Of a stretch of DNA of 28,043 bases, positions 10,243 through 20,755 are shown piece after piece. The notes under the pieces are model-generated. The model made no database searches and had not been told where the DNA came from. It worked only from the letters and a program-made list of their open reading frames with translations. Position numbers and translations under genes: made by a program. This DNA is from Salisapilia sapeloensis (taxonomy: Eukaryota; Oomycota; Peronosporomycetes; Peronosporales; Salisapiliaceae). The stretch lies in assembly GCA_023334545.1 (NCBI GenBank), contig JAADVB010000232.1, positions 1 to 28,043 of the forward strand. Reading direction: 5' to 3'. Every line of letters begins with the position of its first letter. Positions within the stretch are counted from its first letter, which is position 1.

Positions 10243-10581
10243 CTACCCTCCCTCGACAGCCTCTTCGTCTTTCGTAGAGTCCCACGCGCTCTGGGTGATT
10301 ACCTTGAGCTCCGTCAAGGTCGATCCCATGTCGTTCATAAGCGTCATAAAGCGATCAATTAGAGTTTGGTCGATTGCAATGAGTGCAGACTTGATAACGT
10401 CGGTCGAAACAGTGAATTTGTGTCGCGGTTCGTAGAAAGCGACGATCACGAGACGTACGGCACGAAGTGAATAGGCCAGCGCTCGTAGGAAGATCAGCAG
10501 GATCTCGAACAGGAAGCAAAAGTAGCCGAACACGACCACTCGACCAAAGGACGTGAGCAGGAGCAGCCACTGCGGCACCAT
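10243..10581 (-). CDS. Small membrane protein of unknown function
   Basis: Frame of 112 residues beginning MVPQWLLLLTSFGRVVVFGY. Residues 1 to about 50 are strongly hydrophobic, enough for one long or two short membrane helices with arginines between (RALAYSLRAVRL). The remaining 60 residues are soluble and amphipathic (TDVIKSALIAIDQTLIDRF...). Tandem with the preceding minus-strand small gene. I do not recognise a family. Confidence 0.55.
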   Translation of the reverse strand: MVPQWLLLLTSFGRVVVFGYFCFLFEILLIFLRALAYSLRAVRLVIVAFYEPRHKFTVSTDVIKSALIAIDQTLIDRFMTLMNDMGSTLTELKVITQSAWDSTKDEEAVEGG

Positions 10582-10922
10582 CCTTGAAGAATCAACTTGC
10601 TATTTTAACTTGTTTGAGAACGAAACGAATATAGTCCATAAGACTTGTTAGAAAATACGTGCAGTAGCGATGCATGCTATGCGTATCGTCGAGACATACG
10701 CAAAAGAGATTAATCTCTTCTACCTAGCTACTCTGCCTCCAGTCGGCTGCGCCAAGGTCGACGAGAGCTCCATCCACGGATCGTCAACGGGCGCGACCTT
10801 TCATGACACCCATTTCCAACCAATTGTCGCTGTGTTTTCCAAATTTCGTCCAATCAGATGCTCTTGAAAGGCGCCAAAAGTGTCCGTTGCGGCCGCCAGC
10901 CGAGTGCAAACGGAAAGTGAGC
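10582..10922 (+). promoter_or_regulatory. Upstream region of the SANT gene with two CCAAT boxes 30 bp apart
   Basis: CCAAT occurs at 10820-10824 and 10850-10854, exactly 30 bp apart, about 70 and 100 bp before the preferred ATG at 10923. An in-frame upstream ATG at 10803 would place both boxes inside the coding region, so I prefer the downstream start. Nothing else is seen in this stretch. Confidence 0.5.
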
Positions 10923-11809
10923 ATGCAGTCCGGCGACTTTGACATTCCTGTCGAGTATGCTGACGCAGGTCTAAAAGACTCCTTTCCCAAGCACTTTGCC
11001 ATGGAGACATCGACCTCCCACGTTCCATCGTCCACAATGCAGCCCAAGTTACCATCCAACTTTGGACAGAGCTACAGTATGACGCCTACTAGCGCCCCAC
11101 CGACCACATCTAGTGCATCCCAGCGGCCGAGCATCCCGGACTATGCGCCTTGTATCCCACCTGGTGTCATCTACTCGACAGCGCATGCAGTCTGGACGGC
11201 ACAGGAGCTCCAGTTACTACAGCAAGGGCTCTCGACCTTTCGCTCTGATCATTACGACAATGTCACAAGGTACATTAAGATCGCCGCTGCGATCCCAGGC
11301 AAGAGCGTGAGAGATGTAGCTTTTAAGATCCGAGCTATTTCGCTAGCACAGGAGACGCTGCTGGAAGAAGAACACCAGGCCAAGCGAATGAAGATGGATC
11401 CTGCTGCTCAGGTACATTCTTTCTTGATACTCGACTGATGTCCATAGAGCTCATGCGACTAACTGTTGCAAAGGCTGCTAAGTGGAATGCGTCGACGGGT
11501 CAGGAACAAGAGGATGAGGTGCAAATTAACGCTATTTTGTATGACAACGTGGTCGCGCTGGATACAATGCGTATGAACCTGTGCAGCGGTAAATTGGAGG
11601 CGAATCAAGAGCTGATCACGAGGTTTCAGAAGAACTTCGCCAATGCCTCGAAAGCGTACGTTGGTTTCTCTTTATATCGCAATGTGTCGAATGACAAGTG
11701 TGGTGGCAGCAGACTCAAGAGCATGTCCGGTAGCCTTCCGTCGCTCCCACTGACGCCAGACACGTCTCTCATTGAAATGGACAACAACCAACCGCTCTTT
11801 CACTGGTGA
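10923..11809 (+). CDS. SANT/Myb-like nuclear protein resembling the plant DUF3755 family
   Basis: Proposed exons 10923-11411, 11450-11655 and 11710-11809 give 264 residues. Residues 1 to 85 are low-complexity, rich in Ser, Thr and Pro. At 90-140 a SANT/Myb-like domain is visible: 'VWTAQELQLLQQGLSTF' then 'VTRYIKIAAAIPGKSVRDVA'. The plant DUF3755 proteins carry the same 'RYxKIA...KxVRDVAxxxR' pattern. The region after the first junction (LMRLTVAKAAKWN...EVQINAILYDNVVALDTMR) is helical, as in that family. Intron 1 is only 38 bp and uses an AGAG acceptor; intron 2 is 54 bp (GTACGT donor, GCAG acceptor). A role in chromatin or transcription is inferred. Convergent with the G-patch gene, with 39 bp between the ends. 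Confidence 0.7.
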
Positions 11810-11848
11810 TGAGTCGAATTATTCAAAGTAAAGGGCAAAATCTAATTT

Positions 11849-12817
11849 CTATCTTCGCCTGCGGCCACTGGAACGATCTCGACTCCTGCTTCTCCTCCTG
11901 CGGTCTCTCTCTGGACTTTTTTTCCTGTCCTTCCGGCCACGTCGTTCTGGACTATCTTGACTTCTCTCTCTTGTACGTTTCGAAGACGACTCTCGATAGT
12001 GGGATGGTCTCCGCTCTCTACTTTCGTCCCTCTTACTCTCTTTATTCTTTGTGACACGAAGTCCGTTCTGAGGCTTAGAGCTCTCCTGACTATCTACCTT
12101 GGCTTTCTGAACCTTCTTGCCCTTCTTCTTCGACTCGTTCGGCAGAGTAGGACGGACCTTGGCGCCCAGGCCGAGGAGTTTGTGGCGAGGCTTGGGTGCC
12201 GCATCGTCCGCGTCCATATCCTTAAACGAGCCATTCCATCCCATGCCACGCAGCATCGCGACACCAAACTCTTCCACCGGCACCTGCTCGTACACGGAGC
12301 TCCGGACGTCCAGTTCCTGTGGACGCAGCGAGATGTCATGACGATACTTTTCGTTCACATCTGCCAAGTCATCCATGCCTGGAACTGCGTTCTGGAGTAG
12401 AATGGGTGCCGATTTGGTACCTGTGCTGTCTGCATTCTGCATGGGGATAGTAAAATCAGACCGCTGGACATCATCCGTTGTCTCGGAAGTGGTCGACACG
12501 GAGGCTATGATCTCTCTCGCAGCCTGCTCGTCTACCGATAGCTCTTCTGCAGTTTCTTCAGACTCTTTTCCGTCTGCTGCATTCTTTTCAACCGGTTTCT
12601 TCCACTCGTTCGTCTTGATCAACGGGATCACGAGCTTTTCCTTCTCTTCGGCCTCTCGACGAGCTCGAGCGACGGCCTCTGGATCAAAGTCCGTCACGTA
12701 GATCTTCTTTGGTTCATTAGAGGTCGTCTTGCTGGACTCGAAGATACCGGACGGTGCTGCATTGCCACCGACAGCCTTCTTTTTGGTCTTCTTGAGAGAG
12801 AAGCCACCGAGCTGCAT
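11849..12817 (-). CDS. Spp2/GPKOW-like G-patch splicing factor
   Basis: Intronless, 322 residues. The N-terminus (MQLGGFSLKKTKKK) is typical of Spp2/GPKOW/MOS2 proteins. A G-patch-like DExH-binding segment, 'YEQVPVEEFGVAMLRGMGW', lies at 176-194, followed by 'PKPRHKLLGLGAK' at 208-220. Spp2 uses this segment to bind and activate the helicase Prp2 (DHX16) before the first step of splicing. Residues 230 to 322 form a Lys/Arg/Ser-rich tail with RS and ER repeats, a likely nuclear localisation and protein-contact region. The two KOW domains of GPKOW and MOS2 are absent, so the architecture is closer to yeast Spp2 with an added RS-like tail. It is consistent with the intron-rich genes around it. 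Confidence 0.85.
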   Translation of the reverse strand: MQLGGFSLKKTKKKAVGGNAAPSGIFESSKTTSNEPKKIYVTDFDPEAVARARREAEEKEKLVIPLIKTNEWKKPVEKNAADGKESEETAEELSVDEQAAREIIASVSTTSETTDDVQRSDFTIPMQNADSTGTKSAPILLQNAVPGMDDLADVNEKYRHDISLRPQELDVRSSVYEQVPVEEFGVAMLRGMGWNGSFKDMDADDAAPKPRHKLLGLGAKVRPTLPNESKKKGKKVQKAKVDSQESSKPQNGLRVTKNKESKRDESRERRPSHYRESSSKRTRERSQDSPERRGRKDRKKSPERDRRRRSRSRDRSSGRRRR

Positions 12818-12922
12818 GCTGGTCTAATGGTACGAGGCCCCAAGTGTCTTTTAAGACATAAGTAGGTGGTACACGTAGCTTGAAGCGTCGTTGGTAATGG
12901 AGGTCATGCGTCCTTCGCTGGG

Positions 12923-13171
12923 TTACCATATCTTCAAGTAATCGATTGTGCGTCCATATGAGGATTGGAGATCATCGAGGCTCACACCACTGCAGTGCAA
13001 AAGATATGGAAAGCCGGCGTCACGATACTCTCGGCCATCTGATGACTTAAACGTAAACACCGCATCTATCAGACACAAGGCTGGACAGCGGACGTAGCTC
13101 GCAAACAGATTTGGACTCAAATGATCAATCAACTGCAAGCAACCGGAAGATTTTCTCGATGGAACGCGCAA
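12923..13171 (-). CDS. Possible short gene or gene fragment, unrecognised
   Basis: An open frame of about 82 codons. It contains a protein-like stretch 'FKSSDGREYRDAGFPYLL' followed by 'GVSLDDLQSSYGRTIDYLKIW' before the stop. A CAG at 13133-13135 could be an intron acceptor, and no good ATG is seen in frame, so the N-terminus may lie in an exon I did not find, or this is a relic. I recognise no family. Confidence 0.3.
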   Translation of the reverse strand: MRVPSRKSSGCLQLIDHLSPNLFASYVRCPALCLIDAVFTFKSSDGREYRDAGFPYLLHCSGVSLDDLQSSYGRTIDYLKIW

Positions 13172-13319
13172 GATGCACTGTCAACAACTTGCTACAGGGA
13201 CCTCCTATGGGTAATCAAACGACAGCTTCACCTGGTAAGAAACTATTCGGACGTAACGAAGAGCGAACACCAACATCCGCGAGAGCAGGCGGACTCTGTC
13301 GATTCCAAGGAGTAATTTA

Positions 13320-14484
13320 ATAAAGCGATCTTTGTCAGAAAATGGGTATGAGAATAAGGTTTTCTTTCCTATTTTACAAATTGGTCATGGCTTCAGTATC
13401 GTCTTGCAGCTCCGTAAGGGACAAATCTATCGTTGAATCTCTTTTGTTGTGTGACGAGGAAAGACGATGGTGACATCTTGTAGATCTATATTTACTCTTA
13501 TAAAAGCACGCATCTCTTGTTGCTCGCAACTGGTTCTATAGCCTAAGAGCTCACACAATCATGTACAGATCTGCCAGTCGCCATCCCCACAACTAATATA
13601 CAGATCCATTGTAGTTTTCCGACAAATTGGCGAACATTTGCGCTTGGCCAAAGACTTTTAAACGAGCACAGCAACGATTGACTTCAAGATCAGACTCTAC
13701 GACCAAAGTAATTTGGGAAGCACCAACGGCTTTTGCAAGTACGACATACTGCTCGCAAAATGAAAGAAGACAGAGCAACATGAATTGATAATACTGCTAG
13801 AAAGAGAGGTGTAGACCCAATCCCAACCTTAAGGGCCCTTCCATGACATCCAGTAAAGCTTGAATACCAGCAGATTTACGCTACACTAGACAAAGCTCTT
13901 GTTCGAAACGACAAACGCTATTTTCTCAAGATGCTCAAGATGCTCAGGTTGCTTTATCATCTATACTTGTGGTCTAGAAGCTCCAGAACTCTTTTACATA
14001 GACATCATATATAAGATCAATACTGGGTATATTTCTCTGCTGAGTCGCTTTACCAAGGCAATTTCCGCGCTTACAGTGTTGCGTATAGCTTACATTAAAG
14101 CTCATGCTTGTGAGCACCTTGCATCCAATAGAGGAAGTGCTAGGACAAATTAGCTCATTTCGTCTGATACATCATTAGAATCACAACCGTCCTCTAACTG
14201 TAGCACTACCATATTGACATTGTGAGTTACATATGCCTCCGTACGGAAAATGTTGATATTGCCAAATTAAAAAATTTCGTTTCTGACAAAAGCGTAAATG
14301 AGAGTATGCTATCGCTCATGGTGGTTCTGCCACGATAGTTGTTGTCGGATAGACGTACAACAAAATTTTTTAAAACACGGTCTATTACATAGCCGCTTTA
14401 CCTAGGTGCCTAGATATAGTTAATGTTACTATCAGGTGGGAATTATCTGAAGAAGGCAGATAGCCCCGGCGAACAGAAGAGAGG
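13320..14484. other. Intergenic region without a recognised gene
   Basis: About 1.2 kb of moderately AT-rich DNA. Open frames at 13593-13781 (minus) and 13899-14153 (plus) are short, have no family likeness and no splice partners. The 3' part borders the decayed RNase H. Confidence 0.4.
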
Positions 14485-15060
14485 CTAGTGAGGGGTGGAC
14501 GTAGGGGCGTCAGGTACGCCCAATGGCCCGTATCTACACCATTGTCTGATATTACCCGGAAGTAAGTTCTGGACTGCCTCCAATTCCGGTCGTAAATCCG
14601 TAGCAAGCGTCTGGGAACTTGCTGGAGTGTCCATTGCCACATTAGCTGCTAGATCAGCCGCTTTGGTGTCAGCACGCAGGTGGTATGTCTAAGAGTGCAC
14701 CGATACGTGTACCACAAGCGATCTGCATATATAAAACGATTGCTTAAGACGTGAAGCCTTTTGCTCCACTCCGCGCCAAAGTTGCCATAAAATGATGGCA
14801 CTGTCTCCTACGGCGTAAAGAAGACTTAATTATAAGGAATTTGCTGCATGAAGTCCAGTCAGCAAGCTTAAGTATTCCTCTTTATTATTCGTCGTCCGGC
14901 GATTCGCAAGGGAGGTGCTACCAATCCAGATAGACTCCCTGCTAAATGCTTGCTCCGAGGTACGGACTATGACCGCTCCAGAGTCGCCAAATCTTAGGCT
15001 GCCGGAACTGCTGCCGTCAAAGAATAACACATAATGAACAGGTTTTGTGGGTGTAACAAC
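14485..15060 (-). pseudogene. Decayed RNase H domain of a non-LTR-type retroelement
   Basis: Read on the minus strand, the N-terminal part gives 'PVHYVLFFDGSSSGS' and then 'SLANRRTTNNKEEYLSLL', matching the RNase H pattern FxDGxxxGNP...TNNxAEYxALxxGL. After a gap with frameshifts, the C-terminal part reads 'HLRADTKAADLAANVAMDT', matching the family's H-(x)n-ADxxAN end, and runs to a stop at 14485. The frame is broken near 14830 and the middle, including the expected Glu/Asp region, is disrupted. No reverse transcriptase is seen upstream, so only the 3' end of an element remains, as expected for 5'-truncated or eroded copies. Confidence 0.75.
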
Positions 15061-15169
15061 AAGCGCTGGGGTATATAAAAAACCAATAACTTCTCGAATT
15101 GGAGTAGGACAGTCAAAGCTTCATCGGGTTTCACCGTTTCATGGTTAGTGTGACGTATGACAGAAAAAG

Positions 15170-17930
15170 TTTATCAGTTGTGAGTATATTAGAACTCGTT
15201 CTTAATAAATAAATAAATTGTTTCTAAAAATTGCTGTACAAATAAAACTACAGTGCAAGCTTCTCAAAGTCAAGCATTCTCATTGTAGACCACGTCGTTA
15301 AATAGCTAACGTATATCTAAACATAAAATTTTTAATAGTGTTATCACGGACGTATAATGGTATATAGTTGAGGCGCGTCTGAATAACTGCATCAGTTGAA
15401 CACAGTAGCTTCATATAAAAGTCATTAAATATTATTTCAATTTTAAAATAATCCACATATCTGTCTAAGCTTAAAAACACAATTGTTAATATGTTAGCAC
15501 AAAAACCTTTATGTTACCATAATAAACTTATCTATTTGTAAACAAACAAAAAATCAGACCTGTATGTATAATATTATATACAGCAACAACAATGTGGCTT
15601 TGTTAAATAATTCTTCGCTTATGTTAACAGCACATTAACAGCTTGCCACTGTCGGTCTATTAACAAAATCTTCTACTTATAATGTAAAAAAACGCTATTT
15701 ATTCTAAGTAAATAAGCTCAGGTCAAAAGAATGGTCTAACGAAAACTAACAAATGTTTATGTTTCGCATCAAACAATTTTGAATAATGAAAATGTGTTAA
15801 CAAAAAATAACTCGTATAAAAATATAGAAAATAATTGTATTCTAATTTTATGCCTGGGTATACAATTTGAAAATAAAGGTTGCAATAAAAAAGCATGAAC
15901 AGATGCGCTTATATTGTGCAAATTGTTGATTGACTTTAGAGACTAATTAAAGTTAAAATGTAACAAAAACTATACAAACAATATCGCGTAACGTAAATGT
16001 TTAATATATCGTTACTTATATAACAAATGTCATATATATAATCACGCCAAATATTGCAACAGTTATGCACAAAACCAAATATACCAGCACCCAAAACATT
16101 AATAGTATTACAGCATTTGATAAACAAGCAGTAAAAATGTATACAGTAATAAAACAATTGCGTATATGAAACCACAGTAAATATCAAGTCTAATTAACTT
16201 ATATGGTAAAACCAATACTATAATAAAAGAAAATCATAAATAAAATTATAATTTTAAAGTTCACAAAACGAAAGCACAATAAATGATGTTATATACAAGA
16301 CAAAAATAGAAAACATTGTAAAATACTTTTTTATTAAAAAATACTCGGGAAATATCGTAAACTTTCAATTGGATGTAAAACAATTTATGCTTTACAACAA
16401 AACATTGGGCACAAATTTATTTTTACACTGTCAATAATAAAATACAAAAAAAAACCTTTAAACTGTATTTAAAATAATGTACAATATTTATGATAATAAA
16501 TTTTGTCATAATTTAAAACAAACGATAAATGTTTAAATTGTTAAACCTGTTACGTGTAGACTTAGCTAGATAGAATGAATCTTTAAAATAAAATTAAAAA
16601 GCATGTTTTAAATCAGGTTACCGGTTGTTTACAAATTCGCATACAGTGCAAATAACAGAGCTAAATAAGATCTTCCATTTTGTACAAAGCTTTATATTCT
16701 TCATAAATTGTTTATTATTTTATTATTGTTTTTTTCAATATTCTAAGTATTAAAATTAAATATAATGGGATATAATCTTATAACATTTGAAACTAGTTAT
16801 CGATGCGATGAATAATTTTTTGTTTAAATAGTATAGAGAAACTATAACTTTCAATGCAATTTCAATATATTTTATTGGCGATAAATTTGAACGTTTAGCA
16901 AATCCATGAAAACGTGTCTGTGGCTGTATACCTACTTTATCTAAATGATTTACACACTTTAACACAAACAAATAAATCAAAGGTATTAGTGGGTATTTAA
17001 CTTAGCGAAGAACGCTTTATTTAATATAAAAGTATACTTTTTTTATTGCTCCACCAATTTTATTATTAATCAGAACAAAGACATTAAAAGGAAGCATCTT
17101 TTGCTAAGAACGTGAGTTTAAAAGCTAAAGGTTTTTTTAAAAATAATGTGTTTTTTAATGTTATAGATTAATACAACTACAACTAGTCACATGAATCTGT
17201 TAGCTTATATACACTCTAAAATATATATTTTGAAAGGTAGCTTTTCAAATTATAAAAGATGATCTGCTGATCATGATTGTATTTAAAGTACACTTCAATA
17301 TTTTATTATAGTTTTTATGATTCTTTAGGTAAAGTTTTAAATGAGAAAAGCAGCAGAAAACTTGACGCATTAAACTTACAAAAAAAATAAAAATTCTATT
17401 GTTAAAATACCTTTTTTTTATAAATAAAAGTCATTGAGCTTGCGTATTTCTTTTTGCAATATTATAAAAATCTAAGTCCTATTTTAAGAAAGTCTAAAGA
17501 AACGGAGTGCACACTTGAACTCTGTTTATACTTATTACTTTTTATAATACATTTGTGTTAGCCTTCACTTTTTATTTAGTTTTTGCTTTGTGGTTGCCAG
17601 TGGTATTTGTTGTATATAAACCGACAGACCCTTACAAAACGACAAAATCTAACTTTAATCGTCATTTAGTTCCTGCAGCATCTGCTTAAAGCGTTTAGTT
17701 AATATAGACAAAAGTCTTTTAAATTGTCTAAATGATTTAAATCACAATGTTGTAGAGAGTGTAAAGCCTACTTGATACTGACAAATTTCTGCTCTACTCT
17801 ATAAGGTTATCTTTTTTAGTCCGCAAACTGCACGCCTTACTTACCGCAATTTGCAAATCAACTATCAAAGTAAACTTTTCGAAATGTCGCTGACAAGCGA
17901 TTCTGCCCCAATTTGATTTTTGAACGATAA
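15170..17930. other. AT-rich, gene-free block of about 2.8 kb
   Basis: Composition changes abruptly here. Sampled 60-base lines contain only about 8 to 21 G+C (roughly 13 to 35%), against about half in the flanking genes. Many short A and T runs occur (e.g. at 16325-16345, 16440-16460 and 17375-17420). No frame longer than about 85 codons exists and none resembles a protein. I see no tandem satellite, LTR pair, tRNA or rRNA. Candidates are a low-GC centromere or replication region, or an old organelle or element insertion. None is proven. Confidence 0.7.
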
Positions 17931-18698
17931 CTAGCTCTGTTCATCATCAAAGAGCATAACACTGCAAACTGTGACAGTGTAAAACAAAAATCGTTTTCCC
18001 TCGATCTATGCACTTAGCTCGCATGCCATGGGCGAAACATCCCACAGCATTAATCTTCATACTACTTGACCTGTACTTGGAAGCCACCGATCCATGAAGT
18101 GCCATAAACTCACATTCACATGTTGAACATGCATGGTACATGTATGTTTTTCCTTGTTTTGGAAGTGAGGTACTAATCGTGTATCCTACTAAAGAAGCGT
18201 GCTGGCTTGTGTGTCCTTGAGCCGCTTTTGTGTGTGACTCGCTTGCGTGATGATCAGGCCGTCTGTTCTGCCGGTTATTTTCTCGGACTTCTTTGTCATA
18301 ACTCTAGATGGTACAGAGGCCTTCTCCACTATCACTTTGCTCCTTCTAGGGCCCCAATTAGAGACTTCCTCCCTGGAAAATCAACGCTCATAGATGCTTG
18401 GAGGCGGTCCTCGGACTGCTTGCACTAGAAGAAGATTAGGAAGTGTTTAGTACATGTACACAAAGATTGGACTCGTAAGCTGGCTTGCGACTTGCCCATG
18501 CTTGAACAATCTCAAGACCTCTTGAGTTTATTGATATCTCTGTACTTTGCTACTAAATCTACTATAACCTCAAGCTTCTGGCGAAACACTATTTAAACTA
18601 GTAACACGAGAGATTTACTACGCTGGAAAAAGTAAACGAAAGAAAAGCTTTATGACGACAAGTTGAAAAAGCAGACTTAAAAGCCTTGTCGAAGGCGC
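17931..18698. other. Intergenic region without a recognised gene
   Basis: Base composition returns to near 45% G+C. Short frames at 17947-18141 (minus) and 18207-18428 (plus) show no family likeness. Confidence 0.4.
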
Positions 18699-20700
18699 TT
18701 ACTCGAATTGTGTCATGACTTTGACTTCTTCGACATCCTTGTAAGTAGCTGTCACCTTAACCGTGAACTTGTGGTTTTTGAGTTGCGCTCGAGAGCAAAG
18801 GTGACTTTGCGTCAGATTAGACTACAAAAAAGATATATCGTTTGCTCGAACACTATGCTTCGTAAGGTTTTACGAAATGAATCGCAATATTAGTCCACGA
18901 CATCTCGTTGATAGGAAGCAAAGTCACATCGCTTTCTGTATAAGACTTGCTATAACCATTTCATTACACATCTTACAATGAACACTTGCCTCAGCTTCGA
19001 GTTTCCCGTCCTCAAAGTACCCGGTCACGACTGTCTTTTGCGGCCAAAGGATATACAAATATGTACGTAACAAATTTAGTATCATAAAAGTAGATAAAAT
19101 TACTTTACCATGATGTCCGAATTCTCTCAGGAATGATAGTCGTCCTCTCCATCCTTTGGCATTTCTCTTGGATGGCCGGCTTGATTTCCTCAAACTGGCA
19201 GACTTTAGTTACAAGCGGGCACTGAACCACCGCGGATAATGTGAAGATGCAGTCATCGTGAATGTTCGTCAGTTTGGCGCTAAAGAAGCCATTAAATTTT
19301 AATTTTATGATCGCTTCAGATTTGGCGATCTTGGCTTCATTTCTCCTTGGTAGACATAATTTGTCAGATAGAAAACTTTTACTCTAATGTTTGCATACTT
19401 ATTTATGCGTGGCTGACTTAATGGCTCATTCTCGTTGTAACCCTGACGCTTCGGCGTAGTTTCGACGCGTTCAGCATTCTCAACCTCGTCCAACAAGTCG
19501 GAAGGAATAGCGACATCCTCCAAAAGATATTAGACAAGGTTTTGGTAGGCACTCGGGTATCCTTGGAGGTGTGCGGCCTACTCGTCTCTCTTAGTAGATA
19601 AAATCTCCTTGCAATACTTGCGTTTGAGTCCGTCGGCTTCGTTGATGGTGCAAAGTACAACCAACCTGCGCTGCTCTTCTGACAGCTCCAACGCTGCCAT
19701 GTTGTCTTCTTCGCTCATTTTCGACTCTGGCTAGGAAATGTTGATAAAAAGACTTGCTTTATGTCCGAAGTTGCCTAGATTCTTGACGTTGCAGCTATCC
19801 AGGTTAGTAGGCACTACAGGTATATGGAATACCATATACAAGGTGTATCCTTCACATACGTCAAGCTATAAAATCTGCTCAACTTTGGTTATATTTTTTA
19901 CCATGAACATGATTCCTATTGTACTTATTTCACGAGTGTTGGAGCTGCCTCTGCCTCCGCGAACATTCCCATCATGGAATCGACGATTGTCAGAATAGGC
20001 TACAAATCTCTGATATCGAACCCCTGGAGACTGGTAGCAGACGTACGAGTGCATATAATATAAAAAACGAAACCTGCAGCTTTAGCGCCATATCCTGCAA
20101 GTAGCCTAGCGTCTTGTTACGGAGCTTCATGGGGTGGCTCAGGTTGGTCTCCTTCACCTCTGCAATACAGCTGACACTCGGAAAACATACATCTAGCTCA
20201 ATAAACTCATCTGGACAGAGCTGTAGTAAGACTTCGATGGAGTCGTATATCAGTCCAAAGCATCCAGGATCTCATTCTTCACGTAGTACACCCTCGACTT
20301 GCTCGGCTTGCAGATGCGACAGGCTCTTTCTAAACTAGTGTCATTGATCAGCTCTTTGGATTGGCCTCAGTCTTGGTGAACTTCTTGACGACGAGGCTCT
20401 AGACGAATGTTGGCTGTCGTTGAAAGACGCCGTGTGTATCGAAAGCACCAGTCAAACGCCCAAGAGAAACTGAAGTAATCTTTCGTAGGTGTCCAAGGCA
20501 GACGACTCGTACATACAAGAATGACATCCAAGATGTCCTACCGGAACTAACAGTCGGCCGCACTGCCGATCAAAGGTTCCACCTCCGCCTCTTCCTTACT
20601 CCATGTTGTCTCCATCCGCTCCACCTTTCACCAGACGCACATACATTCCAGCCAAAGTGATGCCTCGATATCTCATGCTCGGATGTTTCTCTCTCTATTG
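18699..20700 (-). pseudogene. Decayed protein-coding gene(s), several frames broken
   Basis: On the minus strand, protein-like stretches follow one another but shift frame or meet stops. Examples are 'YRGITLAGMYVRLVKGG' (~20.66 kb), 'LERACRICKPSKSRVYYVKN' (~20.3 kb), 'LCPDEFIELDVCFPSVSCIA' (~20.2 kb), 'MSEEDNMAALELSEEQRR' (from ~19.72 kb), 'SDLLDEVENAERVETTPK' (~19.5 kb), 'NGFFSAKLTNIHDDCIF' (~19.3 kb) and 'YKDVEEVKVMTQFE', ending at a stop at 18699-18701. At about 19.58 and 19.54 kb a TAG and a TAA interrupt otherwise continuous sequence with no splice sites around them. I cannot name the parent family. The C-terminal part has the alternating hydrophobic look of a beta-sandwich. It may be one gene or two. 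Confidence 0.55.
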
Positions 20701-20755
20701 CTAGGCTTCAAGTTTCCATGTCCTTTAACTTTTATACTTTGAATCTTCAATTAGC

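Noticed and set aside
15170-17930. AT-rich block as a mitochondrial insertion
   Set aside because: No fragment of a mitochondrial protein, rRNA or tRNA could be seen. Not excluded without a search, but unsupported.
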